NCBI GenBank assembly: GCA_024229695.1
Contig: JAAESD010000186.1
Coordinates: 1 to 38,377 of the forward strand
DNA length: 38,377 nt
Reading direction: 5' to 3'
DNA from: a bacterium
GTDB lineage: Bacteria > Krumholzibacteriota > Krumholzibacteriia > LZORAL124-64-63
Shown here: positions 9,335 to 17,186 of the stretch, piece after piece
Layout of the letters: every line of letters begins with the position of its first letter
Position numbering within the stretch: position 1 is the first letter of the stretch
Notes under the pieces: generated by a model
Told to the model about the DNA's origin: nothing
What the model saw: the letters and a program-made list of their open reading frames with translations, nothing else
Database searches by the model: none
Position numbers and translations under genes: made by a program

Positions 9335-10834
9335 TTATTCCAGGTTATACTTCTTTATCTTCCTATAAAGTGTTCGTTCACTTATACCAAGAATTTCGGA
9401 AGCCTGCCTTCTCTTGCCATAAGTTGATCGAAGTGCTTGTTCTATTAGAATTCTCTCGGCTGACTGAAGGTCATTTTCTCCAGATGCAGGCTCTGTTATA
9501 AAACCACAATCACCGTTAAAAGTTTCGACTATTTCGCCAACTTGTCTACCTTGACCAGAAGATTGTCCAATATTATCCAGAACAGTTTTAATTTGTTTTA
9601 TGTCTTCTCTCATTTCAAGCAGAGTTGCTGCCATCAATTCAAGTCCAAGTTCCTGTCGATCTCCAACTAATACAGGTAAATTCTGGTGCTGTGTAGGATT
9701 GCGCCTATGAAACTCAGGAGGTAAATCATCTGGTACAACCATTCCCGACTGCTTAATCACTACCAGAGAACTAATAAGGTTTTTAAGCTCCCTGATATTT
9801 CCTGGCCAACTATATTCTTCAAGCATGTTTTGAGCTTGTCTTGTGAAACCTTTTAGATTGAGATTGTGTGCTTCATTTTCCCTGCGCAAAAAAGATTCTG
9901 ATATTATTGAAACATCTTCAATTCTCTCTCTTAGTGGCGGTGTTGGAATAACAACAACTCTTAATCTGTAATACAAGTCCTGTCTGAACTTCCCAGCTTC
10001 AACTTCTTTCAACAAATCGCGGTGCGTTGCTGCTATTAGCCGTATATCACTGAACTTTTTCTGTGTTCCACCAACAGGAGTGTACTCACCTGTTTCAAGA
10101 GCACGCAGAAATCTGGTTTGCATGGCCAATGACATTTCAGCCACTTCATCAAGAAAGAGTGTTCCTCCATTTGCCCTGGCAAAAACGCCATCATGATTCG
10201 CAACTGCTCCAGTGAAAGATCCACGCTGATGTCCAAATAGTTCACTTTCCAGAAGTCCTTCACTGACAGCGCCACAATTCAAACTTATAAAAGGTTTATC
10301 TGATCGACTTGATTGCTGGTGAATAGAATTAGCAACCAGTTCTTTGCCAGTTCCACTCTCACCAAGAATAAGTATGCTTACATCAAGAGGGGCTGCTTGA
10401 GCAATAAGCGATATCATTTGATTGACAGCTCGTGATCGACCCACAATTCCACTTTTAAGGCGAACAGTTCTTAATCGTAAAAGTCTATCTACAGCGGCTT
10501 TTAATTCGTTATCATCGATATCAAGAGGCAATCTTCTTACTACTCCGCCATGACTTCCGTCAGACGAATTTGTCAATACAGATTGATCTCCAAGAACAAT
10601 TAAGTCAGCATCACCTCGCATTGAGAGAAATTTATCTACAATATGTTTTGAGGTTCGAAAACTATTGGTGTCAAATATGAATAGTTCACATTCTCCATCG
10701 GAAAGTTGTGCAAGTGCATCTGATGGTGAATCAAATAGTAACAGTTCAACATCCGCAAGATGCCAATCAGCAATCATCTTCTTTAACTGGGGCTTTTTGC
10801 TCAATAATACAATGCGGAAATCACTCATAGACAA
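9335..10834 (-). CDS. Sigma-54-dependent activator with degenerate receiver (FleQ/FlrA-like flagellar regulator)
   Basis: Transcriptional activator for sigma-54 RNA polymerase, 499 residues. The N-terminal receiver-like domain (about 5-120) lacks the acidic pocket (IVLLSKKP where a true receiver has an acidic pair) and the conserved KP lysine. Asp55 alone remains, so control by phosphorylation is unlikely. The AAA+ domain (about 131-360) has Walker A GESGTGKE (158-165), the sigma-54 contact loop GSFTGA (205-210), Walker B LFLDE and an RQDLYYRL arginine-finger region. A Fis-type helix-turn-helix closes the protein (about 460-497). Such phosphorylation-independent architecture is that of FleQ and FlrA, flagellar master regulators. 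Its sigma-70-like promoter and place beside fliA support that role. FleQ binds c-di-GMP; whether this one does is unknown. Confidence 0.85.
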   Translation of the reverse strand: MSMSDFRIVLLSKKPQLKKMIADWHLADVELLLFDSPSDALAQLSDGECELFIFDTNSFRTSKHIVDKFLSMRGDADLIVLGDQSVLTNSSDGSHGGVVRRLPLDIDDNELKAAVDRLLRLRTVRLKSGIVGRSRAVNQMISLIAQAAPLDVSILILGESGTGKELVANSIHQQSSRSDKPFISLNCGAVSEGLLESELFGHQRGSFTGAVANHDGVFARANGGTLFLDEVAEMSLAMQTRFLRALETGEYTPVGGTQKKFSDIRLIAATHRDLLKEVEAGKFRQDLYYRLRVVVIPTPPLRERIEDVSIISESFLRRENEAHNLNLKGFTRQAQNMLEEYSWPGNIRELKNLISSLVVIKQSGMVVPDDLPPEFHRRNPTQHQNLPVLVGDRQELGLELMAATLLEMREDIKQIKTVLDNIGQSSGQGRQVGEIVETFNGDCGFITEPASGENDLQSAERILIEQALRSTYGKRRQASEILGISERTLYRKIKKYNLE

Positions 10835-10866
10835 CTCCTGTAATTATGTCAGTCATTTGTCATGTT

Positions 10867-10895
10867 AATATACGACTGAATAATGTGATTGTCCA
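10867..10895 (-). promoter_or_regulatory. Sigma-70-like promoter of the FleQ/FlrA-like regulator
   Basis: Minus-strand TGGACA (10890-10895) and TATATT (10867-10872), each 5 of 6 to consensus with an ideal 17-base spacer, sit about 33 bases upstream of the regulator's ATG. The leader holds an ACAGGAG ribosome-binding site. This gives the master activator a housekeeping promoter, unlike the sigma-54 promoters elsewhere in the window. Confidence 0.6.
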
Positions 10896-10914
10896 CTATA
10901 AATAGATGCTTTAA

Positions 10915-10926
10915 CGTGCTGGCACG
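10915..10926. repeat. Inverted repeat CGTGCTGGCACG upstream of the regulator promoter
   Basis: A perfect palindrome of two 5-base arms, CGTGC and GCACG, around TG. It lies about 20 bases upstream of the predicted -35 of the FleQ/FlrA-like gene and is followed by a further GCAC. It is GC-rich in an AT-rich 150-base gap, so it could be a regulator site. No known operator is recognised. Confidence 0.35.
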
Positions 10927-10978
10927 GCACAAGTTGAAGGTATTTAACAACTAGTAATAATATATTCTGCTATAGATC

Positions 10979-10991
10979 AGCCTGTCAGGCT
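10979..10991 (-). repeat. Small hairpin at the end of the fliA transcription unit
   Basis: AGCCT and AGGCT arms surround a 3-base centre, overlapping the stop codon of the last small gene of the fliA unit. No T-run follows, so this is not a convincing intrinsic terminator; it could be a transcript-end or stability hairpin. Confidence 0.25.
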
Positions 10992-11383
10992 TCATTTCTT
11001 TGAATAAATTCCAAATCAAGCCCTGCTGCATATTCTTCAGGTGTAAGATCCAAAATTTCATCTTTCCTGGCAGACAGAGTTTCCAGTCTGCTGGACAATC
11101 GCTGCAACCTGGACAATATCTTGTCCATTTTTACTGAACTAGTGTCCTCAAAATCAACATTAGAATCTGTTTGATTGATTAGTTGTCCTCTATAGGATTC
11201 GATAGCATTTGGTGCTACGGTAATATTTTCTTCAGGTACATCGACTTCAGGCACAAATTTTCGCATTACTTTAATAGAGAACCAACCAACAAGACATGCA
11301 AAGCCAGCAGCAATTGCAAAAACTGCAAGCCATGACGTAAGTGAATTATGATTTTGAAGTTGTTCAATTAAGTTAAATTCCAT
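10985..11383 (-). CDS. Small membrane-anchored protein, last gene of the fliA unit
   Basis: Unrecognised 132-residue protein. After MEFNLIEQLQNHNSLTSW comes a single membrane helix (LAVFAIAAGFACLVGWFSI), then a hydrophilic, charged C-terminal part with a likely coiled coil (MDKILSRLQRLSSRLETLSARK). I chose ATG 11383 over a longer frame starting at 11425 because AGGAGAGG lies ideally before it. The stop codon of the preceding gene (TAG, 11395-11397) is embedded in that ribosome-binding site, implying coupling. A single-pass membrane protein after the flagellar sigma gene recalls Bacillus SwrB, which follows sigD. That is position and topology only, without sequence resemblance I can show. Confidence 0.7.
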   Translation of the reverse strand: MEFNLIEQLQNHNSLTSWLAVFAIAAGFACLVGWFSIKVMRKFVPEVDVPEENITVAPNAIESYRGQLINQTDSNVDFEDTSSVKMDKILSRLQRLSSRLETLSARKDEILDLTPEEYAAGLDLEFIQRNEA

Positions 11384-11394
11384 TTTAACCTCTC

Positions 11395-11667
11395 CTATGC
11401 TTTTGTATCTACAAGAATTCCGCAATCGCTTGTTTGCTGATTGTCTGAATCCGAGTTTTGTTTATGGTTGTCCTCTGCCCTTTGGTCATTTTGTTGTTTA
11501 TGTTCAGCAGAATCACGAATCTTTTCTGTTTCGGTTGTTTCTGTCTGTTCCAATGTTTTGGAAACAGAGCTGTTATTGTCAGCGGTGCGTTTACTTTTTG
11601 TTACACTGCGAGCTGCCTGCCCACTTTGAGCAACCGATGATTGTATTGTAATATTTCCGCCACTCAT
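11395..11667 (-). CDS. Small Gln/Ser/Thr/Asp-rich hydrophilic protein downstream of fliA
   Basis: Unrecognised 90-residue protein with no membrane segment or folded-domain signature. The composition is highly polar (Ser, Thr, Gln, Asn, Asp, Glu, Lys), so it is probably disordered. Evidence that it is real: an AGGTGG ribosome-binding site precedes its ATG, it starts only 17 bases after the sigma-factor stop, and its stop codon forms part of the next gene's ribosome-binding site. Such packing is typical of genuine operon members. Low complexity also opens plus-strand frames here, which I treat as shadows. Function unknown. Confidence 0.6.
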   Translation of the reverse strand: MSGGNITIQSSVAQSGQAARSVTKSKRTADNNSSVSKTLEQTETTETEKIRDSAEHKQQNDQRAEDNHKQNSDSDNQQTSDCGILVDTKA

Positions 11668-11684
11668 GTTTCACCACCTGCATA

Positions 11685-12614
11685 TCAAGTCAAAGGGACT
11701 TGCATTTCAATTAACACCTGCGCCAATTTCACCATTGGTGGAATTGCAAATCCAGCCATGATATTTACCTTGAGAAGATTATTGTCCTCTTGATCACTTG
11801 TTTTACGAATTTCAGAAGTTAAACGGTTCAGTGTCTTTTTTCCGTCAACACCATTGACTTTACTTCTTAGCCTGATGATAGCTTTTGTATGAATCTGACA
11901 AACTCGTGACTCGGTTACTTCAAGGACTTCACCAATTTCTTTAAGAGTCAAATCTTCATAATAATAAAGCACCAAAACCAATTGCTCTTTCTCAGGCAAT
12001 TCCTCAAGGCCACCGGCAATTAATCGACGCATCTGTTTCTCAGAAATTGTCTGCTCAATATCTTCACACTTTTTGTCAGGCAGACATTCACCCAATGATG
12101 TTGAGCCATCATCAGAGTCGGTATTTGTCTCTGCATCAAGCGACACAATTGTTGCCAATGCTACTTGATCAATCATTTGAGTTAAATCAGTCCTTGAGAT
12201 ATTCAACTCATCAGCAACTTCCTGATCTGTTGCCGATCTTCCCAGTTCTTTTTCAAGTTTTGCATATATTTGCTCCAGAGATCTGGCTTTTTTCCGAAGC
12301 GATCTGGGGAACCAGTCTTGCCTGCGAAGCTCATCCAGAATTGCGCCCCTTATACGTGGTATTGCATAAGTCTCAAATTTAATTTCCCGACGAGGATCAA
12401 ACTTATCAACAGCCTGAATTAAGCCAAGTAATCCAGCAGAAACCAGGTCGTCTTTATCAACATAATGAGGCAATCCAATTGACATTCTGCCCGCAACGTA
12501 GTTAACCAATCTTATATATGATTCAACAAGCTGCTTTCTGGCATATTCAGATCCATTTTCGATAAATTTATCCCACATTTTATCTTGGTTAATTTCTTTT
12601 TTCGTTATGAGCAT
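11685..12614 (-). CDS. fliA: Flagellar sigma factor sigma-28 (FliA/WhiG) with C-terminal extension
   Basis: Group 3 sigma factor that directs RNA polymerase to late flagellar promoters. Region 2 (about 25-95) shows DLVSAGLLGLIQAVDKFDP and FETYAIPRIRGAILDELR, with WFPRSLRKKAR just after, diagnostic of FliA/SigD/WhiG. Region 3 spans about 110-180. Region 4 (about 200-252) has LPEKEQLVLVLYYYEDLTLKEIG and a helix-turn-helix ending SRVCQIHTKAI. Family members usually end around there at 240-260 residues; this protein continues about 55 residues (255-309) with a charged linker and a hydrophobic last third. ATG 12614 follows AAAGGA. A strong sigma-54 promoter lies 32 bases ahead of the start, so expression is probably sigma-54 controlled. 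The anti-sigma FlgM is not seen in this window. Confidence 0.95.
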   Translation of the reverse strand: MLITKKEINQDKMWDKFIENGSEYARKQLVESYIRLVNYVAGRMSIGLPHYVDKDDLVSAGLLGLIQAVDKFDPRREIKFETYAIPRIRGAILDELRRQDWFPRSLRKKARSLEQIYAKLEKELGRSATDQEVADELNISRTDLTQMIDQVALATIVSLDAETNTDSDDGSTSLGECLPDKKCEDIEQTISEKQMRRLIAGGLEELPEKEQLVLVLYYYEDLTLKEIGEVLEVTESRVCQIHTKAIIRLRSKVNGVDGKKTLNRLTSEIRKTSDQEDNNLLKVNIMAGFAIPPMVKLAQVLIEMQVPLT

Positions 12615-12656
12615 TGTCTTCCTTTCAAGTATCTTTAATCAGGTCACTACAAGTAG

Positions 12657-12672
12657 AGCAGAAATTGTGCCA
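12657..12672 (-). promoter_or_regulatory. Sigma-54 (-24/-12) promoter of fliA
   Basis: Minus strand TGGCACAATTTCTGCT against the consensus TGGCACG-N4-TTGCW: 10 of 12 defined positions match, including the invariant GG and GC with exact 10-base spacing. Predicted start of transcription is about 12646, 32 bases before the fliA ATG. It abuts the stop codon of the preceding gene, as expected for an independent unit. Confidence 0.75.
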
Positions 12673-12903
12673 CTAATTCCCGGTATTCCTTACAGTTTCA
12701 TCTTTTGTTTGTTCAGCATCCAATTCGTCATTATGTATTCCTGCTTTGTATATCAAAACTGACAGTGCAGCAATTCCATAGAATATGAGGTATGCAAACA
12801 GAGCACGTTTCATTGTCAAAAACAGTCCGTAATTTTTCCATAAAGAAAAAAGGACGGCAGAAAGAGCTGCGATTGTGGCAATTGAACTAAGTTTGCGTTC
12901 CAT
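12673..12903 (-). CDS. Small two-helix membrane protein between flhF and fliA
   Basis: Unrecognised 76-residue protein. It has two predicted membrane helices (about 7-23 and 34-52) separated by a short basic loop, and a polar acidic tail (NDELDAEQTKDE). An AAGGT ribosome-binding site precedes ATG 12903, and it follows flhF by 18 bases. It occupies the place where many flagellar operons carry flhG but has no resemblance to that ATPase. Probably the last gene of the fliP-flhF transcript, since the fliA promoter begins right after its stop. No function can be assigned. Confidence 0.6.
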   Translation of the reverse strand: MERKLSSIATIAALSAVLFSLWKNYGLFLTMKRALFAYLIFYGIAALSVLIYKAGIHNDELDAEQTKDETVRNTGN

Positions 12904-12921
12904 TATTTACCTTATCCTTCA

Positions 12922-14007
12922 CTAAGCTTTTTGCTCGGCAGTTGCCTGAAATTCTTCTTCCAGTGTGACTTCAATGGCACTTGTGAACGTTTCTATTCCA
13001 GGAATCTCAGTCACAATTTCATCGTTTTCATTCTGGCTCATCATTGAAACTGGTATATTCGATTTAATAGCCAGCTCAAACAATTGTCCTCTATTTGCAG
13101 CTAGATCACCTCGACCAATGGCTAACCAGTCAAACTCCTGATTATCTGCATATTCCAACAATTGATTGATGATTTTTGTATCGACGTCAGCCGATATTAC
13201 GAAATGTTTATGAATTGCCGAATGGTGAGTTATTTCACTAGCATCATCGAGGTTATCTGTGTCAATAAGGACGGCATCGTAATTTGAAAAATATTCATGA
13301 CACCCGCTGAGGTGTTTTGAATCTCGCATTATTGCTGCATCGAACCCTGTTAATTTTGCCGATTCCTGTAATTGAATCACTTTACCTTCGTGAGCAGGAT
13401 TTAAAGAAACAACCAATACTTTTTTGCCTGCATTCTTTAATTTTGTTGCAGCACCGATGAGCAATTCAGTCTTACCTGACCCAGGCTTTCCTTTGAACAT
13501 GTGATACCCTATAAACAAATCCCAGCTACTACCACTAGTTTTGATTCTTGAGGACAAATCACGAACCGCTTCTGACTTTGACAGTCCTTTGCTTGAACCG
13601 ATAAATTTGCGTGCAATATCAAGAGTTGTAATTGTACTTACTCCTGCTTTGCGTAACTCATTTGATAGCGGATAAGAATTCAGGTAAAAAGAAAGTGTGT
13701 TCTTTTCCTCGTATTGTTTTTCAACTGATTCGATTAATTTCTCAATCTTCAGTACTTCTGACTCTACTATCGCGCTTGTTGCAGGCTTCCGTGAGATGTC
13801 ATGATTATTTTTAGATTTTGGATCAACAACCAGAACTTCAACAATTGATCTCTGCCCAAGTCCCGACGGAGTTTTTTCACTTGCCATACGACAATCCAGC
13901 AATTGTGCATCTGAGCCCACCTGTCTGTGTATTTTGTCATATACATCAGTCATAGATTTGCCTCGAAATGTAATTGTTTCATATGCATTATTAGGCTTGT
14001 TGTGCAT
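12922..14007 (-). CDS. flhF: Divergent FlhF, SRP-type GTPase relative retaining only the P-loop
   Basis: FlhF is the SRP-family GTPase that sets flagellar position and number at the membrane. Homology is shown by the N-terminal TFRGKSMTDVYDKIHRQVGSDAQLL (read as TFRGKSM and VGSDAQLL), by the alpha-helical middle (about 85-160) and by gene order after flhA. The P-loop is intact (GKPGSGKT, 173-180). Other SRP GTPase motifs are eroded: the DTYR segment reads LNPAHEG, the DTAG motif reads DTDN (249-252), and the TKxD specificity motif reads IGRGD (297-301). The 361-residue length is near normal. AAGGAG precedes ATG 14007, which overlaps flhA by 17 bases. Nucleotide binding is plausible; GTP specificity and hydrolysis are doubtful. 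Confidence 0.8.
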   Translation of the reverse strand: MHNKPNNAYETITFRGKSMTDVYDKIHRQVGSDAQLLDCRMASEKTPSGLGQRSIVEVLVVDPKSKNNHDISRKPATSAIVESEVLKIEKLIESVEKQYEEKNTLSFYLNSYPLSNELRKAGVSTITTLDIARKFIGSSKGLSKSEAVRDLSSRIKTSGSSWDLFIGYHMFKGKPGSGKTELLIGAATKLKNAGKKVLVVSLNPAHEGKVIQLQESAKLTGFDAAIMRDSKHLSGCHEYFSNYDAVLIDTDNLDDASEITHHSAIHKHFVISADVDTKIINQLLEYADNQEFDWLAIGRGDLAANRGQLFELAIKSNIPVSMMSQNENDEIVTEIPGIETFTSAIEVTLEEEFQATAEQKA

Positions 14008-16096
14008 TTTCTACTCCTTCAAAAACAACTGTTCCTGCGGACTGAACTTTTGTATTTGCTGTAATCTCTGTGTAACCCATTACCGGTAAGGTTGGGAATG
14101 TTGGCTCTACGAGTCTTTTTACAAATAGTCTGATTGGTGTTGGGACTAGCAGTACTGGAGGTATTCCCCGACTGTAGGACTGTTGCAATGACTGCTCCAG
14201 TTTTTGCAGGAATTGCTGAGCAAATCCCGGGTTCAGCACCACTGCCCCAACTTTTTCCGAATCACTGGAAGCTTGTAGAAGAACTTGTTCAACTTCTGGG
14301 TGTAGTGAAATTGCATGCAAATTTCCATCGGGCTCTACAAACATGGAACTGATAGTACGTCGCAATGATTCACGAACTTTTTCCATTTGCCCATCTTGAG
14401 AAATTGCAGTGCCAGCATAGTTAGCCAGCGTTTCCATAATTGTAACAATGTCTTTGATTGGAATGCGTTCATGCAACAGTGCACGCAAGGCATTATGAAG
14501 AGTATTGATATTAACTTTATCTGGGATGAGATCTTCTATAAGTGCTGGCGCAAATTCTCGAACTGATTCGCATAGTTCTTTGACATCCTGACGAGTTAAA
14601 AGCTCATCAGAGTGTGAACGAATGATTTCTGACAAATGCGTAGCCAAAACTGCATTCGGCTCAACAACTGTATAGCCTTCCATTTCAGCAGCCATTTTGC
14701 GGTCTTTATCAATCCAGATTGCAGGAAGATTGAATGCAGGCTCGACTGTAGCGATCCCATCAAATCCTTCAGCACCTTCAGGACCACTCATGGCCAGCAG
14801 TTTGTCAGCCATCAAATCGGCCTTCACTATCTCAACACCTTTAAGTCTTATAGCATAACTGTTTGACTCCAGCTGCAGGTTGTCACGCACTCTGACCGGA
14901 TGCACAACAATTCCCAACTCACTACTGATTTGTTTACGAATATTTGTTACACGCTGTAGAAGGTCACCACCACGTTTTTCATCGACAAGTGACAACAAGC
15001 CATATCCAAGTTCCAATTCAAGACTGTCCATAACAAACAGATCTGCGTTGGTTATTTCTTTTGTTTCAGGTTCTTCCGCAGATTCTTCAACTTGCAATTC
15101 TGCATCTTGATCAGCTTCTTCAGCAGTTTTAACTCTTGAGCCAACCACTTTGGCAGCAGCTGCAAATATTGCTGAAAGTGTTAAAAACGGAGCTGTTGGC
15201 AAACCAGGTATTAATCCAAACACTGCCAGTGCACCTGAAGCAAGGTAAATAGCTTTTGGCTGTCGGAATAGTTGAAGAGTCAGTGTTTGACCAAGATTGA
15301 GACTACTACTCTGTCTTGTGACAACCATACCAGCAGCTGTTGAAACAAGCAGTGCAGGAATCTGACTTACAAGACCATCACCAACAGTTAACATGGTGAA
15401 CTGCCTCATTGATTCAGCAGCACTCATGTTCATTTGCAGCATACCAATTACAAAGCCAGCAACAACATTTATTAGTGTTATTACGATTCCAGCAATAGCG
15501 TCTCCACGAACAAACTTGCTTGCACCATCCATTGCACCAAAAAATTCAGCTTCCGATGTAACTTCTGTTCGGCGTTTTCTTGCATCTCGCTCACTGATAA
15601 CGCCAGCGTTGAGATCAGCATCAATTGCCATCTGCTTACCAGGCATCGCATCAAGAGTAAATCGAGCTGCTACTTCAGCAATTCGTCCAGAACCTTTTGT
15701 AATAACTACAAATTGTACAACTACTAAAATGGCAAATACTATTACACCTATGACATAATTTCCGCCAATTACAAAATCGCCAAAACTCTCGATAACGTTA
15801 CCAGCAGTTGCTTTACCAAGAATAAGCCTTGTCGATGCGATATTCAGTGAGAGCCTGAATAGCGTCACCATAAGTAATAATGACGGGAAACTGGAAAACT
15901 GTAGAGGTTCTTTTAAATATAGCGCTACAAGCAATATAACTACCGCAAAAGCAATACTAAAAGTTAGTAACATGTCCAATGCAAGCGGAGAAACAGGCAT
16001 TATCATCAAGCCAACGACTGCAATAACAGCCAATGCAGTCATAATGTTACTATTTGAAAGTAACAGGTCTCTATCGATGCCAATGCTTTTGCTCAA
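13991..16096 (-). CDS. flhA: Flagellar type III export apparatus protein FlhA
   Basis: Large inner-membrane export-gate subunit forming a cytoplasmic nonameric ring that docks substrates and chaperones. The 701-residue length is normal. About eight membrane helices occupy residues 19-320, with the FHIPEP-family cytoplasmic loop (FTLDAMPGKQMAIDADLNAG, RDARKRR). The cytoplasmic domain follows an acidic linker (about 330-350) and ends near residue 695. The start is TTG 16096, with GAGGA seven bases before it; the first in-frame ATG is 19 codons later and would remove the cytoplasmic N-terminus. It begins 16 bases after flhB and overlaps flhF. Confidence 0.96.
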   Translation of the reverse strand: MSKSIGIDRDLLLSNSNIMTALAVIAVVGLMIMPVSPLALDMLLTFSIAFAVVILLVALYLKEPLQFSSFPSLLLMVTLFRLSLNIASTRLILGKATAGNVIESFGDFVIGGNYVIGVIVFAILVVVQFVVITKGSGRIAEVAARFTLDAMPGKQMAIDADLNAGVISERDARKRRTEVTSEAEFFGAMDGASKFVRGDAIAGIVITLINVVAGFVIGMLQMNMSAAESMRQFTMLTVGDGLVSQIPALLVSTAAGMVVTRQSSSLNLGQTLTLQLFRQPKAIYLASGALAVFGLIPGLPTAPFLTLSAIFAAAAKVVGSRVKTAEEADQDAELQVEESAEEPETKEITNADLFVMDSLELELGYGLLSLVDEKRGGDLLQRVTNIRKQISSELGIVVHPVRVRDNLQLESNSYAIRLKGVEIVKADLMADKLLAMSGPEGAEGFDGIATVEPAFNLPAIWIDKDRKMAAEMEGYTVVEPNAVLATHLSEIIRSHSDELLTRQDVKELCESVREFAPALIEDLIPDKVNINTLHNALRALLHERIPIKDIVTIMETLANYAGTAISQDGQMEKVRESLRRTISSMFVEPDGNLHAISLHPEVEQVLLQASSDSEKVGAVVLNPGFAQQFLQKLEQSLQQSYSRGIPPVLLVPTPIRLFVKRLVEPTFPTLPVMGYTEITANTKVQSAGTVVFEGVENAQQA

Positions 16097-16111
16097 GCTG
16101 TTTCCTCATGT

Positions 16112-17173
16112 TTAAGCGCGTTTTAGTCGGTATACGTAAGCTAGAACTTCTGCAACCGCCTGATACAGGTCATCCGGTACGAATTCCCCTATTTCACTGT
16201 TACTATGCAGGGCTCGTGCCAGAGGGACATTCTCAATGACAGGAACTCTAGATTTACGTGCTATCTCTTTAATTTTCTGTGCAACAGACTCTTTACCCTT
16301 TGCCAACACTTGTGGAGCCATATCACCTTGGGAGTATTTTAAAGCAACTGCGAAGTGAGTTGGATTTGTTACTACAACATCAGCCTTTGGTACATCGGAC
16401 ATCATTCTGTTACGAGAATTTTCAAGTTGGATTGCTCTAATCCTCGCTTTAATCTGAGGATCACCTTCCATATCCTTATTTTCTTGCTTCACTTCCTGGA
16501 GAGTCATTTTGATATTTTCTTCGTATTGGTATTTCTGAAATCCCCAGTCCATTACAGCAATCACAGCTAATAGAATCACAAGGCGCATGGCCAATTTCAG
16601 AACTGCCATTTTACCTAACCAGGAGGCACCCAATAGTGAACCCATCGGAGCACTAACAAGCTGCATTTGCATGTCTTTTACTGTGAAGTATGCAACAATT
16701 GCAATGAGACTGATCTTTAGAATATTCTTTATTAACTCAAAATATGTTTTCTTGCTGAACATCTGTTTGATGCCGCTTATCGGATTTATGTGTTCTAACT
16801 TAAAAGCCATTGCAGATACATTGATATTCCAGCCAACCTGCAAAATATTCGCGAGTAATCCACTTACCATTATCACCAATAGCATTGGAGCTAATGATTT
16901 GAATATTATCATCATATTTGCGGTCGCAAACTCAGACAGTGCTGCAGGATTGTCAAGTCTCAGGCAATGTGATTGAGAAAATAGATATCGAGTGTTATTA
17001 CCTAGAATCGTGCTGATATGCCTTGCAGAAGCAAACAATAATGAGAAGCCGGCAAGTAACACAATAGTGCTATTTACTTCCTGACTGAGAGCCACCTGTC
17101 CCTGTTCAAGCGCCTTTTCCCGGCGCCGCGGCGTCGCTCTTTCCGTTCTGTCGCCACCTTGACTTTCAGCCAT
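16112..17173 (-). CDS. flhB: Flagellar export switch protein FlhB
   Basis: Inner-membrane export component that switches substrate specificity from rod/hook to filament by self-cleavage. It has 353 residues. The N-terminal tail carries ERATPRRREKALEQGQVA, four membrane helices lie at about 30-215, and the cytoplasmic domain contains the autocleavage motif NPTH (270-273), intact. PLARAL and a normal C-terminus (YQAVAEVLAYVYRLKR) follow. A GGGGGAGG ribosome-binding site precedes ATG 17173. FliK, which triggers the switch, is encoded at 26083-26937. Confidence 0.97.
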   Translation of the reverse strand: MAESQGGDRTERATPRRREKALEQGQVALSQEVNSTIVLLAGFSLLFASARHISTILGNNTRYLFSQSHCLRLDNPAALSEFATANMMIIFKSLAPMLLVIMVSGLLANILQVGWNINVSAMAFKLEHINPISGIKQMFSKKTYFELIKNILKISLIAIVAYFTVKDMQMQLVSAPMGSLLGASWLGKMAVLKLAMRLVILLAVIAVMDWGFQKYQYEENIKMTLQEVKQENKDMEGDPQIKARIRAIQLENSRNRMMSDVPKADVVVTNPTHFAVALKYSQGDMAPQVLAKGKESVAQKIKEIARKSRVPVIENVPLARALHSNSEIGEFVPDDLYQAVAEVLAYVYRLKRA

Positions 17174-17186
17174 TACTCACCTCCCC

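Noticed and set aside
10920..10935. Plus-strand TGGCACGGCACAAGTT resembling a -24 element
   Set aside because: The -12 part lacks GC (reads GT, preceded by AA), and no plus-strand gene follows. The match is mostly the palindrome at 10915-10926.
11397..11651. Three overlapping plus-strand open frames opposite the small polar gene
   Set aside because: They arise from the low-complexity composition of the minus-strand gene. None has a convincing ribosome-binding site, and all oppose an operon with coherent coupling.
16206..16221. Near-perfect sigma-54 match (TGGCACG-N4-CTGCA, 11 of 12) within flhB, minus strand, about 100 bases before flhA
   Set aside because: It encodes the conserved PLARAL motif of FlhB, so protein constraint explains the match. 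It lies inside a coding region, far from the flhA start. It could still be a dual-use site, which only transcript mapping would show.
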